Of a stretch of DNA of 20,862 nucleotides, positions 1-7,080 are shown piece after piece. Source of the stretch: an uncultured bacterium (lineage in GTDB: Bacteria > Actinomycetota > Coriobacteriia > Coriobacteriales > Coriobacteriaceae); contig CAJMNK010000034.1 in assembly GCA_905214905.1 (NCBI GenBank), forward strand, positions 1 through 20,862. The letters run 5' to 3'. Made by a program: the position numbers and the translations under genes. Position 1 is the stretch's first letter. Every line of letters starts with the position of its first letter. The notes beneath the pieces are model-generated. The model ran no database searches. It saw only the letters and a program-made list of their open reading frames with translations, and was not told where the DNA came from.

Positions 1-38
1 CTGAATGTGTCCATCCTCGCAGTATCCGGTTCTCAAGG
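1..38 (-). other. rRNA operon leader or 16S-23S spacer-like sequence
   Basis: Read on the minus strand, this edge contains CTTGAGAACCGGATACTGCG followed by AGGATGGAC. It resembles the conserved TTGAGAACTGGATA-type element that precedes 23S (and sometimes 16S) rRNA in actinobacterial rrn operons. The rRNA gene itself would lie left of the window. No 16S 3' end (anti-Shine-Dalgarno region) is found in the next 550 bases, so this is either a leader upstream of 16S or a spacer in front of an unlinked 23S gene. Identification rests on remembered motif similarity only. Confidence 0.4.
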
Positions 39-372
39 TGCACGCCTGGCGGCTGATCCGGTCCGACCGGGCCGCGCGGCAAGGAGATATATTGCCAGAC
101 CGGAGGGGCGCCGGGGGCGGGAATCGCGCACTCCATATTTTGTTCACAAATGAATAGGTCCCTCAGTCGCATCACTGAGGTTAAAACTGAAGCATTGGCT
201 TCTGATATTGGCGATGACCAGCTGGTTTATAGGTGTTAAGGCATCGGTCATCTCTGGAGCGCTACTTTACTCCAAAAGCATCGGTTATTTGTTTCCCGTC
301 GGTAAAAGGCAGGTTTTGTTCGCCAAGCGTTCCTATATATAGAAGTTCGGGTTCGAACCGTGCATCGTTAAC
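39..372. other. intergenic region with small hairpins, no gene seen
   Basis: No convincing coding sequence is present; the open frame on the plus strand from 233 has no ribosome site and no protein-like composition. Two short inverted repeats are visible: GGCAA/TTGCC at 78-96 and CCTCAGT/ACTGAGG at 161-180. If the left edge is an rRNA leader, its promoter should lie here on the minus strand, but I cannot assign it firmly. A GGTTCGAACC motif at 350-359 resembles a tRNA T-loop. Confidence 0.4.
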
Positions 373-403
373 AAAAAAGCGACCAGCCGGAGCCGATCGC
401 TTT
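373..403 (-). terminator. intrinsic terminator downstream of the TraX-family gene
   Basis: On the minus strand AAAGCGATC pairs with GGTCGCTTT (one U-G pair) around a GC-rich inner segment, and six T follow (373-378). It lies about 180 nt past the TraX stop and closes transcription before the rRNA-like edge. Confidence 0.75.
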
Positions 404-408
404 CTATT

Positions 409-567
409 CTATGCTGGAGCATCCAGAGGGGTGCTTCCGAACTCATTTTCTCGCTGCCATTCATGCTTTCGAAGCATCTTTCTACAGCCCTCGTTGTCTA
501 TCCTCGTATCTCACAGGTCTTCCGGAAATTCACAAGCAGTCTTAGGGTCAATTTGTTTCTGCTTTCA
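409..567 (-). pseudogene. possible decayed gene fragment
   Basis: One minus-strand frame reads QIDPKTACEFPEDL, then a TGA at 511-513, then DTRIDNEGCRKMLRKHEW and onward to a TAG at 409-411. The polar, protein-like composition on both sides of the TGA suggests a short broken coding sequence. An adjacent frame just upstream (KTLKQVSESRNK) could be its earlier part after a frameshift. The last piece has its own ATG at 477 and could instead be a 22-codon peptide. No family is recognised, and chance is possible at this length. Confidence 0.25.
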
Positions 568-586
568 GAGACTTGTTTGAGAGTTT

Positions 587-1384
587 TTAAAGACAGTTCA
601 AAACAATAAGCGAGACACCATAAAGCAGAGCAAGATGTGCCGGATAGAAAATGTAGAAGAAATATTTCAGCTTCAGCCCTCGCTTGCCATTATAAAGATT
701 GATAAGCAACAACGAAATTATCGCGGCAGCAACATCAGGATTAAAAAAATTAGCTGTAGTGAACTCAAATCCGCCGCCAATTATATGGCATGACGAAAGG
801 AGCACTGCACATACTGCAGCAAAGAACATCTTAGCTTCGCTGTCGTGGAATAAATAGAATGCAGCCACAAGCAGAATGCCATACGCACCGCCATCCAGCT
901 TAGTGTATTCAGCTGCCAGTGCTGTCAAAACAATCAGAGCAATTTCTGCAATGTGCCTCTTCCATTTTGAAAGACTTTGTATCTTTTCCAGAATAATCAA
1001 AAAGACCAAGGAAAGCAGGAGCTCATACATAACATTCTGTTGCCGAAGGTCAAATAGCTGCCCGGTTTGAACGAAATCGTATATGGGCTCCGCAATGATT
1101 GCGAAGACAAGCATATTTCGCAGGTACTTCTTTATGTCATGAGTATGCAAAAATCCCTCAACTATCAAAAAGCAAAATAAGGGAAATGCAATTCTGCCAA
1201 GAACATGAAGCACATCCGAAGCCTCGCTTAGAATCGCCCACTGTTCGTCTGATATCTGATTGTACGATGCGTGAGTCATGATTCCATTGGTCAGGACGAT
1301 CCCGCTTACATGATCGAGAACCATCGAGATGGCCGCTATTATCTTTAATGTGCTGCCGCTAATTCCGTATCTATCTGTTTTCAT
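587..1384 (-). CDS. TraX-family integral membrane protein
   Basis: This 265-residue polytopic membrane protein matches the TraX family (Pfam PF05857). F-plasmid TraX acetylates pilin, but chromosomal homologues in Gram-positive bacteria have no settled role and may be membrane acyltransferases. Visible family features are SGSTLKIIAAISMVLDH at the N-terminus, GRIAFPLFCFLIVEG near residues 63-77, a KYLRNMLVFAIIAEPIYD segment, GGAYGILLV, and a C-terminal FYPAHL. I chose the ATG at 1384. The frame stays open upstream to 1486, but that part runs through the GC-rich tRNA-repeat element and does not look coding. The ribosome site is weak (A/G-rich AGAAAAAGAA). GC is lower than in neighbouring genes and no conjugation genes are nearby, so it may have been acquired. 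A terminator follows at 373-403. Confidence 0.85.
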   Translation of the reverse strand: MKTDRYGISGSTLKIIAAISMVLDHVSGIVLTNGIMTHASYNQISDEQWAILSEASDVLHVLGRIAFPLFCFLIVEGFLHTHDIKKYLRNMLVFAIIAEPIYDFVQTGQLFDLRQQNVMYELLLSLVFLIILEKIQSLSKWKRHIAEIALIVLTALAAEYTKLDGGAYGILLVAAFYLFHDSEAKMFFAAVCAVLLSSCHIIGGGFEFTTANFFNPDVAAAIISLLLINLYNGKRGLKLKYFFYIFYPAHLALLYGVSLIVLNCL

Positions 1385-1401
1385 TTCTTTTTCTTTTCTA
1401 T

Positions 1402-1524
1402 GGTGGGCCGTCAGGGGTTCAGCCTGCTCCGCAGGCGGCCGCTGCGGCGCTTTCGCGCCTTGCGCGCCGCGCTGGCAAACGCTCACGCGTTTACTCAGCT
1501 CCGCGCACCGACGGGTTCGAACCC
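1402..1524. repeat. partial tRNA-Lys 3' end copy with GC-rich hairpin insert
   Basis: Bases 1402-1420 repeat exactly the 19 bases at 1582-1600, the 3' end of tRNA-Lys (acceptor and T-stem). After the shared GGGGTTC the copy departs into about 92 bases of GC-rich, palindrome-laden sequence containing CAAACGC/GCGTTT, and ends in a T-loop-like GGGTTCGAACCC at 1513-1524. The copy reads ACGGCCCACCA on the minus strand, so it has an encoded CCA, which the intact gene lacks. It sits 18 bp upstream of the TraX start. It may be an integration scar or a tRNA-derived repeat. Confidence 0.7.
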
Positions 1525-1537
1525 ATGAAAGGGCGAC

Positions 1538-1568
1538 AAAAAAAGACGGCCAACCGAAGTTGACCGTC
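1538..1568 (-). terminator. terminator of tRNA-Lys
   Basis: On the minus strand a 10-bp stem (GACGGTCAAC with GTTGGCCGTC, one wobble pair) closes a TTCG tetraloop and is followed by seven T. It begins 15 nt after the tRNA. Confidence 0.9.
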
Positions 1569-1583
1569 CCAACAATCTTTGGG

Positions 1584-1656
1584 TGGGCCGTCAGGGGTTC
1601 GAACCCTGGACCTTGGGATTAAAAGTCCCCTGCTCTGCCAGCTGAGCTAACGGCCC
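1584..1656 (-). tRNA. tRNA-Lys (anticodon UUU)
   Basis: The minus strand folds as a full cloverleaf. Acceptor GGGCCGT pairs with ACGGCCC, the D-arm is GCTC/GAGC, and the anticodon loop CTTTTAA gives anticodon UUU. The T-arm is CAGGG-TTCGAAC-CCCTG and the discriminator is A. The 3' CCA is not encoded: the next bases are CCC. It decodes AAA and AAG. It has its own promoter (1666-1694) and terminator (1538-1568), so it is a single-gene unit. Confidence 0.97.
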
Positions 1657-1665
1657 GCGGGTGGC

Positions 1666-1694
1666 ATTGTACCACGGTCTGGGACTATTCCCAA
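1666..1694 (-). promoter_or_regulatory. tRNA-Lys promoter
   Basis: On the minus strand -35 TTGGGA (1689-1694) and -10 TACAAT (1666-1671) are separated by exactly 17 bp. The predicted start is only a few bases before the tRNA 5' end. The -35 overlaps the last codons and stop of the upstream aminopeptidase gene. Confidence 0.7.
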
Positions 1695-2965
1695 CTCCAT
1701 TGGCCGTTCTGGAAAATCACAACTTCACGTCCATCAGGCGTAATGCCCGTAATATCGATGTCGTCCGTGCCGATCATAAAGTCGACATGCGTGCTCGATA
1801 CGTTAACGCCATGCTCCAGGAGCTCCTCCTTGGACATGTCATACCCGCCCTCGATGCACTCGGGGAAGCCGACACCCAGCGCAAGGTGGCAGCTGGCGTT
1901 CTCGTCATAGAGCGTATCGTAGAACAGAACGCTACTTTCGCGGATCGGCGTGTTCTTGGAAATGAGCGCGACCTCGCCCAGATGAGCGGCACCTTCGTCG
2001 GTGTCAATGATGCTCGCAAGCGTCGCCTTGCCCACGCGGGCGTCGTAGTCCACCACACGGCCGCCCTCGAACTTAATCCAAAAATCGTCGACCTTGTTAC
2101 CGTGGTGGATGAGCGGCATGGCCGAGTAGACGATTCCGTCAGCGCGCATGCGATCAGGCGAGGTGAAGACCTCCTCGGTGGGGATGTTGGGGAAGAAGGG
2201 ATGTCCATCGGGCGTCTTACCCTTGCCGCCGGCCCACTCGTGACCCTTCGTCATGCCAATCGTCAGATCGGTTCCATTTGCCGCGGTGTAATGCAGCCGG
2301 TCAAAACGATTGTCGTTCAGGAAGCGCAAGTTCTTTTCGAACGCCGCGTCATGAAGCTCCCAGTCGCTCTCCGGGTCCTGGCCATCGGCGCGAGCGGTGT
2401 GCAGAATCGCATTCCACAGCTTATAGATTGCAACCTCATCGGCGTCTCCCGGGAACACCTCGCGTGCCCAAGCCACGACCGGAGCGCCGGCGATGCACCA
2501 CGGATTGATGTTGTAATCCAGTCCACGGCGGAAAACTTTGCACTGCGTATTCCTCGCCTTGGATGCCGCGGCCGGCTTGGCTGGATCGATGCCCTTGAGG
2601 GCTGCAGGATCCGCACCCTCAATAAAGATAAAGCAGGCACCGTCCTGGGCCAGGGAATCCAGCTGCAGGCGCTTCCACTCGGGCGTCTGCTCAAAATAGC
2701 TTTTATCGACATGCTCGTACGTGAGCCTCGTCACGGCATCATCGGCCCAAATGACCGTCACGTGACCAGCGCCGGCGGCATAAGCCTCCGCGACCACCAC
2801 GCGGGCAAAAGGCGCGCACTCGACCGGAGACTGAACGACGACCTCCTGACCGGATTTGACGTTTACTCCCTTGCGGACGACCAGGCGCGCGTAGTTTTTA
2901 ATCTTGGGCTCCAGGGCCTTCATGCCCTCCAGAGCCTCTTCGACCGTCAGGGCAGCTCGAATCAT
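1685..2965 (-). CDS. M29-family metallo-aminopeptidase
   Basis: This cytoplasmic peptidase removes N-terminal residues from peptides using a dinuclear metal centre (MEROPS M29, like AmpS/AmpT/PepS). The 426-residue length is typical. Likely metal-site segments are NIPTEEVFTSP, the LIHHG stretch, YDTLYDENASCHLALG, and STHVDFMIG near the C-terminus, which hold the Glu, His, Tyr and Asp ligands expected for the family. I chose the ATG at 2965 because GGAG lies 6 nt upstream (2972-2975); another ATG four codons earlier (2977) has no ribosome site. It follows the terminator of the purC unit at 2994-3024, leaving little space for a promoter, so its promoter may overlap that hairpin or it may depend on readthrough. 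Confidence 0.93.
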   Translation of the reverse strand: MIRAALTVEEALEGMKALEPKIKNYARLVVRKGVNVKSGQEVVVQSPVECAPFARVVVAEAYAAGAGHVTVIWADDAVTRLTYEHVDKSYFEQTPEWKRLQLDSLAQDGACFIFIEGADPAALKGIDPAKPAAASKARNTQCKVFRRGLDYNINPWCIAGAPVVAWAREVFPGDADEVAIYKLWNAILHTARADGQDPESDWELHDAAFEKNLRFLNDNRFDRLHYTAANGTDLTIGMTKGHEWAGGKGKTPDGHPFFPNIPTEEVFTSPDRMRADGIVYSAMPLIHHGNKVDDFWIKFEGGRVVDYDARVGKATLASIIDTDEGAAHLGEVALISKNTPIRESSVLFYDTLYDENASCHLALGVGFPECIEGGYDMSKEELLEHGVNVSSTHVDFMIGTDDIDITGITPDGREVVIFQNGQWSWE

Positions 2966-2993
2966 GTGCCACTCCATCTATCTATAGAACAGT

Positions 2994-3024
2994 AAAAAGG
3001 CGCGCCGCAAAAACGACGCGCCTT
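2994..3024 (-). terminator. terminator after the purC unit
   Basis: On the minus strand AAGGCGCGTCG pairs with CGGCGCGCCTT (11 bp, one wobble) around TTTTTG, followed by five T. It lies 30 nt after the stop of the small membrane protein gene. Confidence 0.9.
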
Positions 3025-3054
3025 ATATCTTAGCGATAAGTATGAATGCAAACG

Positions 3055-3630
3055 CTACTTCTTCTTGGAGTCCTTCTTGTCCTCCTCGGCAGCCGAGCGC
3101 TCGATAAGGGCGTTGAGCTTGTTCTCGGACATGCCCTCGGCCTGCGCGCGGTACATGTTGCGCAGGGGACGAATACGAACGAAGTCGTAGATAAAGTCAC
3201 CCAAAATGATGACATAGGACAAAACGATGCCGACCATCTGGACAGGGCTGGACACCATGCCAGCGGGAGCGAAGTACAGCGAGGCCCCAATTGCCACGAC
3301 GAGCACCATGCCAATGGCGAGCACAATCCACCAGATGCGACGGCGCTTGGTGTAGTCCTCGTCCTGCTTGAGGAGGATATTCGACACCGTATAGATGCGG
3401 TCCTCCTTGGCGCGCTGCTTAGCCTTGCGGGCGCGCTTCTCCTCTTTAGAGAGGCCCTCGAGGTTCTCGCCCTTCTCGAGCTCTTTGCGGCGTGCCTTAG
3501 ACGAAGCCGGCACGACGCGAACGGAGCTCGCTGCTTGGCGGGCGGGCTTAGCAGATGCGGCAGACTTGCGCGCAACCCCGGTAACTTCGTGGGATTGCGT
3601 GCGCTTGTTCGTGGCGCTACGGGTACTCAC
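3055..3630 (-). CDS. conserved two-TM membrane protein of unknown function
   Basis: This 191-residue protein has a long, basic, Ala/Ser/Lys-rich N-terminal half (residues 1-98) that looks disordered or coiled. Two membrane segments follow at about 99-121 and 128-150, then a charged tail ending in poly-Lys. I do not recognise a family. The GTG start at 3630 follows the purC stop codon with no gap, and AAGGAG inside the last purC codons serves as ribosome site. The two genes are therefore co-transcribed and probably translationally coupled. A strong terminator closes the unit at 2994-3024. The link to purC looks like operon convenience rather than a shared pathway. Confidence 0.75.
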   Translation of the reverse strand: MSTRSATNKRTQSHEVTGVARKSAASAKPARQAASSVRVVPASSKARRKELEKGENLEGLSKEEKRARKAKQRAKEDRIYTVSNILLKQDEDYTKRRRIWWIVLAIGMVLVVAIGASLYFAPAGMVSSPVQMVGIVLSYVIILGDFIYDFVRIRPLRNMYRAQAEGMSENKLNALIERSAAEEDKKDSKKK

Positions 3631-4518
3631 TTATGCGTTCTCCTTCATGCTTGTGAACTGGGCGCCCGTGATGATCTGGAAGGCCTCGCGATAGCGCTCG
3701 GACGTGCCATCGATGACCTCGGCGGGCAGGTGCGGGGTCTCCCCCGTCATATCCCAGTTGGCTTTGAGCCAATTGCGGACGAATTGCTTGTCGTAGCTAG
3801 GCTGGATCTTGCCCTCCTCGTAGCTGGCAGCAGGCCAGAAACGGCTGGAGTCGGGCGTGAGGCACTCGTCGATCAGTGTGACCTTGCCATCGATGACACC
3901 AAACTCGAACTTGGTGTCGGCAATGATGATGCCACGGGTCGCGGCGTACTCGGCAGCGGCCTTGTAGATCTTGAGGGAAAGGTCGCGAATCTGCGTGGCG
4001 ATGTCCTCGCCCACGATCTCGCAGCAACGCTCGAACGAGATGTTCTCGTCGTGGTCACCGATCTCGGCCTTCGTGGACGGCGTGAACAGCGGCTCAGGAA
4101 GCTTGGAAGCCTCGGTCAGGCCCTCAGGCAGCTGGATGCCGCAGACGGTGCCGTTCTCGTCGTAGGTCTTCTTGCCCGAACCGGTCAGATAGCCGCGGAC
4201 GATGCACTCGATGGGAATCGTCTGGGCCTTCTTAACCAGCATGGCGCGGCCAGCGAGGTAGTCACGATACTCAGCAAACTCCTCGGGGAAATCCGCCGGG
4301 TCGATGGAAACGAGATGGTTGGGGACGATGTCGGCAAACTTATCGAACCAGAATGCCGAGATGCGATTGAGCACCTCTCCCTTAAACGGAATCTCGTCGG
4401 GAAGAATGAAGTCGAACGCAGAAATGCGGTCGGTGGCGACCATCAGCAGGTTTTCACCGGCATCGTAGATATCACGAACCTTGCCACGGGAATCCGGACG
4501 ACGCTCCATCGTTGTCAC
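3631..4518 (-). CDS. purC: phosphoribosylaminoimidazole-succinocarboxamide synthase (SAICAR synthetase)
   Basis: This is the step of de novo purine synthesis that joins CAIR and aspartate with ATP to give SAICAR, in the cytoplasm. Diagnostic stretches are GKVRDIYD near the N-terminus, DRISAFDFILPDEIPFKG, IVRGYLTGSGKKTY, and the family signature IDECLTPDSSRFWP with its preceding FGVIDGKVT. The GTG at 4518 is the best start: AAGGAG at 4527-4532 leaves 8 nt of spacing, while a GTG three codons earlier (4527) overlaps the ribosome site itself. The protein is then 295 residues, within the usual range. purB, which acts next in the pathway, is elsewhere in the window (15297-16640) as a separate unit. 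Confidence 0.97.
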   Translation of the reverse strand: MTTMERRPDSRGKVRDIYDAGENLLMVATDRISAFDFILPDEIPFKGEVLNRISAFWFDKFADIVPNHLVSIDPADFPEEFAEYRDYLAGRAMLVKKAQTIPIECIVRGYLTGSGKKTYDENGTVCGIQLPEGLTEASKLPEPLFTPSTKAEIGDHDENISFERCCEIVGEDIATQIRDLSLKIYKAAAEYAATRGIIIADTKFEFGVIDGKVTLIDECLTPDSSRFWPAASYEEGKIQPSYDKQFVRNWLKANWDMTGETPHLPAEVIDGTSERYREAFQIITGAQFTSMKENA

Positions 4519-4549
4519 GTGAGTCACTCCTTACCTAAATACGACAGAA

Positions 4550-4569
4550 ATGCGGGTTCTTTCCCGCAT
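4550..4569 (-). terminator. weak terminator-like hairpin between the kinase gene and purC
   Basis: ATGCGGG and CCCGCAT form a 7-bp stem with a 6-nt loop. On the minus strand only TTTCTGTCGT follows, a poor U-tract. It may end the two-component operon or sit in the purC leader. Confidence 0.4.
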
Positions 4570-4627
4570 GTTTTCGCAAACTCGGAGCGGCAGGGACGCA
4601 GCCCCTCCTTCACCGAATAGCGAAAAG

Positions 4628-6193
4628 CTAGTGCTCCATTGTAGTAGATGCCGAGTCTGCCGTGTGCTCGCGGGGCAGATGAATTGTAAAAGTCGTACCC
4701 TTTCCAAGCTCCGACTCCACGGATATGTAGCCATGGTGACGCTCGACGATCTGCTTGGTCACGGCGAGGCCAACGCCCAGGCCACCAGCTTCGCGGGCGC
4801 GGCTGGCATCGGCGCGCCAAAACCGCCCGAAGATGCGCGACAGATCGTCCTTGGCAATACCGATGCCGGTATCAGAAACGGCAATGCTGACATGCTTGCG
4901 GTCACTGAGCACCGACACCACGACCCAACCGCCCTCGGGGGTGTAGCGCATGGCGTTGCTCATGAGGTTGATAACACATTGCGTGATCATGTCGGGATCG
5001 GCCTCGACGACATCGTCGTGACCCTGGGTCTCGTCCGCAAAACGCAGGCGCAGATCGCGGTCGACAAACAGGCGCTCCTGGGCATTGACGATGGAACGCA
5101 CGAAAGGAACCATGTCCACCGGCTCAAGGTTGAGCGGAGCCGTGCTGTTTTCCATGCGCGACAGGTCGAGCATCTGCTGCACCAGACGAGCCAAGCGACG
5201 CGTCTCGGAAGCAACGGTCTCCAAATGCTCATCGTCGGTGGGATACACGCCATCTTGCATGGCCTCGACCGTTGCGAGCATGGCCATAAGCGGCGTGCGA
5301 AGCTCGTGTGCAACGTCTGAGGTCAGGCGCTTCTCGTGTTTCATATCCTTCTCGAGCGAAGTGGCCATCTCATCGAAGGTCTCACCCAGCTGATCGATCT
5401 CGTCATCACCGCGCAGTCCCGTGCGAGCCGACAGGTCGCCGTCACGGATTTGCTTTGCGGTACTGGTGATGCGATGAATCGGCTTGGTGAGCATGCGCGA
5501 CACGAGCGATCCGATAACGACCGAAATGCAGATTGCAACAACCGCGGCGAGGGCCATGGCGTTAAAGGTCTTCTCCCTAAACGCAGTGTCCGCCTTGGTG
5601 AGCAGAGCGTCGGAGCCGATGGCCCACAGCTTTACCTGTCCGACATGCTCGCCGGAAGACGTTACAATCTCGACGTTAGCAACGCTATCGGAGTCGGTTG
5701 GAGCAGACGAGACCGGGCTATGCGATGCCCTCTTGCCGCTCGTTTCGTCGGTCGTAGCCTGGTTTTCGCGTACATCGGCGGTGGCGCTTGCCGAGGGCCA
5801 GGAATCGTCATAAACGATCACGCCCTTTTTATTGACGACCTGCATACCCAGATCGTCGGAAACCAAACTCGACGTTGCAACCGTGCGCAGTTCCCCCGCG
5901 GTCCAAGAGCCGTTTTCCTCATATGAGGTTGCCAACTTCTCGGCAGCGGAATTTGCGATTTCTACGATATTGGAGCGTGTGTAATCCGAAAAGACCGTGC
6001 CCCACACAACGGAGACAACACCCACCAGCACCAATACCGTCATGAGCGATGTCAGAGCAAAAGCAAGTGCCATGCGCGAGGGATAGCTCATCGTTGGCCG
6101 TGAATCGGAACGAGGCGTGTTCCAACTAGCCTTGGAACCCGCCTCGCTCTCCTGCTTGTGCTTTTGTCCGATTTCAAAGCGCGCAGGTGTCAT
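4628..6193 (-). CDS. two-component sensor histidine kinase
   Basis: This 521-residue membrane kinase senses an envelope or external cue and phosphorylates the adjacent regulator. A cytoplasmic N-tail is followed by TM1 at about 41-66, an extracytoplasmic sensor region of about 140 residues (Ser/Thr/Asp-rich near 130-175), TM2 at 211-233, and a HAMP segment starting at MLTKPIHRI. The HisKA H-box SDVAHELRTPL has the phospho-accepting His at 296. The HATPase region has N-box NLMSNAMRYTPEG, G1 DTGIGI at 441-446 and G2 GLGVGL at 471-476. All catalytic motifs are intact. It starts 11 nt after the regulator stop, so the pair is one operon. An ATG at residue 35 could shorten the N-tail. The sensor domain gives no ligand clue. 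Confidence 0.93.
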   Translation of the reverse strand: MTPARFEIGQKHKQESEAGSKASWNTPRSDSRPTMSYPSRMALAFALTSLMTVLVLVGVVSVVWGTVFSDYTRSNIVEIANSAAEKLATSYEENGSWTAGELRTVATSSLVSDDLGMQVVNKKGVIVYDDSWPSASATADVRENQATTDETSGKRASHSPVSSAPTDSDSVANVEIVTSSGEHVGQVKLWAIGSDALLTKADTAFREKTFNAMALAAVVAICISVVIGSLVSRMLTKPIHRITSTAKQIRDGDLSARTGLRGDDEIDQLGETFDEMATSLEKDMKHEKRLTSDVAHELRTPLMAMLATVEAMQDGVYPTDDEHLETVASETRRLARLVQQMLDLSRMENSTAPLNLEPVDMVPFVRSIVNAQERLFVDRDLRLRFADETQGHDDVVEADPDMITQCVINLMSNAMRYTPEGGWVVVSVLSDRKHVSIAVSDTGIGIAKDDLSRIFGRFWRADASRAREAGGLGVGLAVTKQIVERHHGYISVESELGKGTTFTIHLPREHTADSASTTMEH

Positions 6194-6204
6194 ATGTGAT
6201 TTCC

Positions 6205-6927
6205 CTATTTCTCGTCCGACTTATCGGTCTTGGCCGGAGCCTCGAAGCGATAGCCGACACCATGGACGGTGTAGAGCCACTTGGGCTTCTTGGGATCATC
6301 GCCCAGCTTGGCGCGAAGGTTCTTCACGTGGCTGTCGATGGTGCGCTCGTAACCCTCAAAGTCATACCCGAGCACTTTCTCGACCAGCTCCATGCGGTTA
6401 TACACACGGCCGGGATGGCGGGCAAGCGTGGTGAGCAGCTTAAACTCGGAAGCCGTCAGATCGACTTCCTTGCCCTCGACCAAGATCTTGTGGCCCGAGA
6501 TATCGATGACCAGATCGCCGAAGTCGAGCACCTCGACGGCGGGCTCGTCGGCCTGATGGGCACGGCGGAACAGAGCGCGAACACGGGCGACGAGCTCGCG
6601 CGGCGAGAACGGCTTAATCAGATAGTCGTCGGCGCCGAGCTCAAGACCGATAATACGGTCCTCAATCTCGCCCTTAGCCGTCAGCATGATGATGGGGACA
6701 TCCGAGGTATCGCGAATGGTGCGGCAAACGCGCTCGCCGGGGATCTTGGGGAGCATAAGGTCGAGCACGACCAGGTCGAACTGATGCTTCTCGAACTCCT
6801 CGATCGCGGACTGGCCGTCGCCGACGCCCACAACCCAGTAGCCTTCGCGCTCGAGATAGGCAGCGACGGCGTCACGGATTGCCTTCTCATCCTCGACCAG
6901 CAGAATCTTTTTTGCATCTGAAGCCAT
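6205..6927 (-). CDS. OmpR/PhoB-family response regulator
   Basis: This DNA-binding partner of the downstream kinase has 240 residues. The receiver domain (about 7-118) has acidic pocket E12/D13, phospho-accepting D56 in LVVLDLMLP, T83 in MLTAK and K105 in YLIKPF. A winged-helix DNA-binding domain follows (about 140-230) with ERTIDSHVKNLRAKLG as recognition helix and a C-terminal VHGVGYRF wing. The frame is open seven codons further upstream (TTG at 6948), but the ATG at 6927 has a G-rich ribosome site (AGGGGGG) at good spacing, so I start there. A TAAAAT box at 6968-6973 is a possible -10. Targets are unknown. Confidence 0.95.
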   Translation of the reverse strand: MASDAKKILLVEDEKAIRDAVAAYLEREGYWVVGVGDGQSAIEEFEKHQFDLVVLDLMLPKIPGERVCRTIRDTSDVPIIMLTAKGEIEDRIIGLELGADDYLIKPFSPRELVARVRALFRRAHQADEPAVEVLDFGDLVIDISGHKILVEGKEVDLTASEFKLLTTLARHPGRVYNRMELVEKVLGYDFEGYERTIDSHVKNLRAKLGDDPKKPKWLYTVHGVGYRFEAPAKTDKSDEK

Positions 6928-6967
6928 AACACGGCCCCCCTGTCTCAATTAGCTAAGAACAAGCCCA

Positions 6968-7020
6968 TTTTAACGCACCTGAGCCCGCCGGATGCCGCTA
7001 TGACGCGGCAGCTCGGCGGG
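6968..7020 (-). promoter_or_regulatory. hairpin and possible -10 box upstream of the regulator gene
   Basis: A two-tier inverted repeat at 6986-7020 pairs CCGCCG with CGGCGG and, inside it, TGCCGC with GCGGCA around a 6-nt loop. It lacks a U-tract on either strand. Immediately downstream on the minus strand is TAAAAT (6968-6973), a fair -10 box about 35 nt before the likely mRNA leader end; no clear -35 is seen. The hairpin could be a weak terminator for the Tat lipoprotein gene or an operator. Confidence 0.35.
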
Positions 7021-7080
7021 CGGTACTCACAATTACAACGCGTTTATTCCCCTGTTGGCGCCTTTTTAACCCCTCTAAGC

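Noticed and set aside
233..580. Plus-strand open frame of 115 codons
   Set aside because: No ribosome site or recognisable composition, and it overlaps a strong minus-strand terminator.
1661..2995. Long plus-strand open frame of 444 codons
   Set aside because: It is antisense to the M29 aminopeptidase, whose protein shows clear family motifs and a ribosome site.
3046..4620. Plus-strand open frame of 524 codons
   Set aside because: It is antisense to purC and the small membrane protein, with composition typical of a GC-rich shadow frame.
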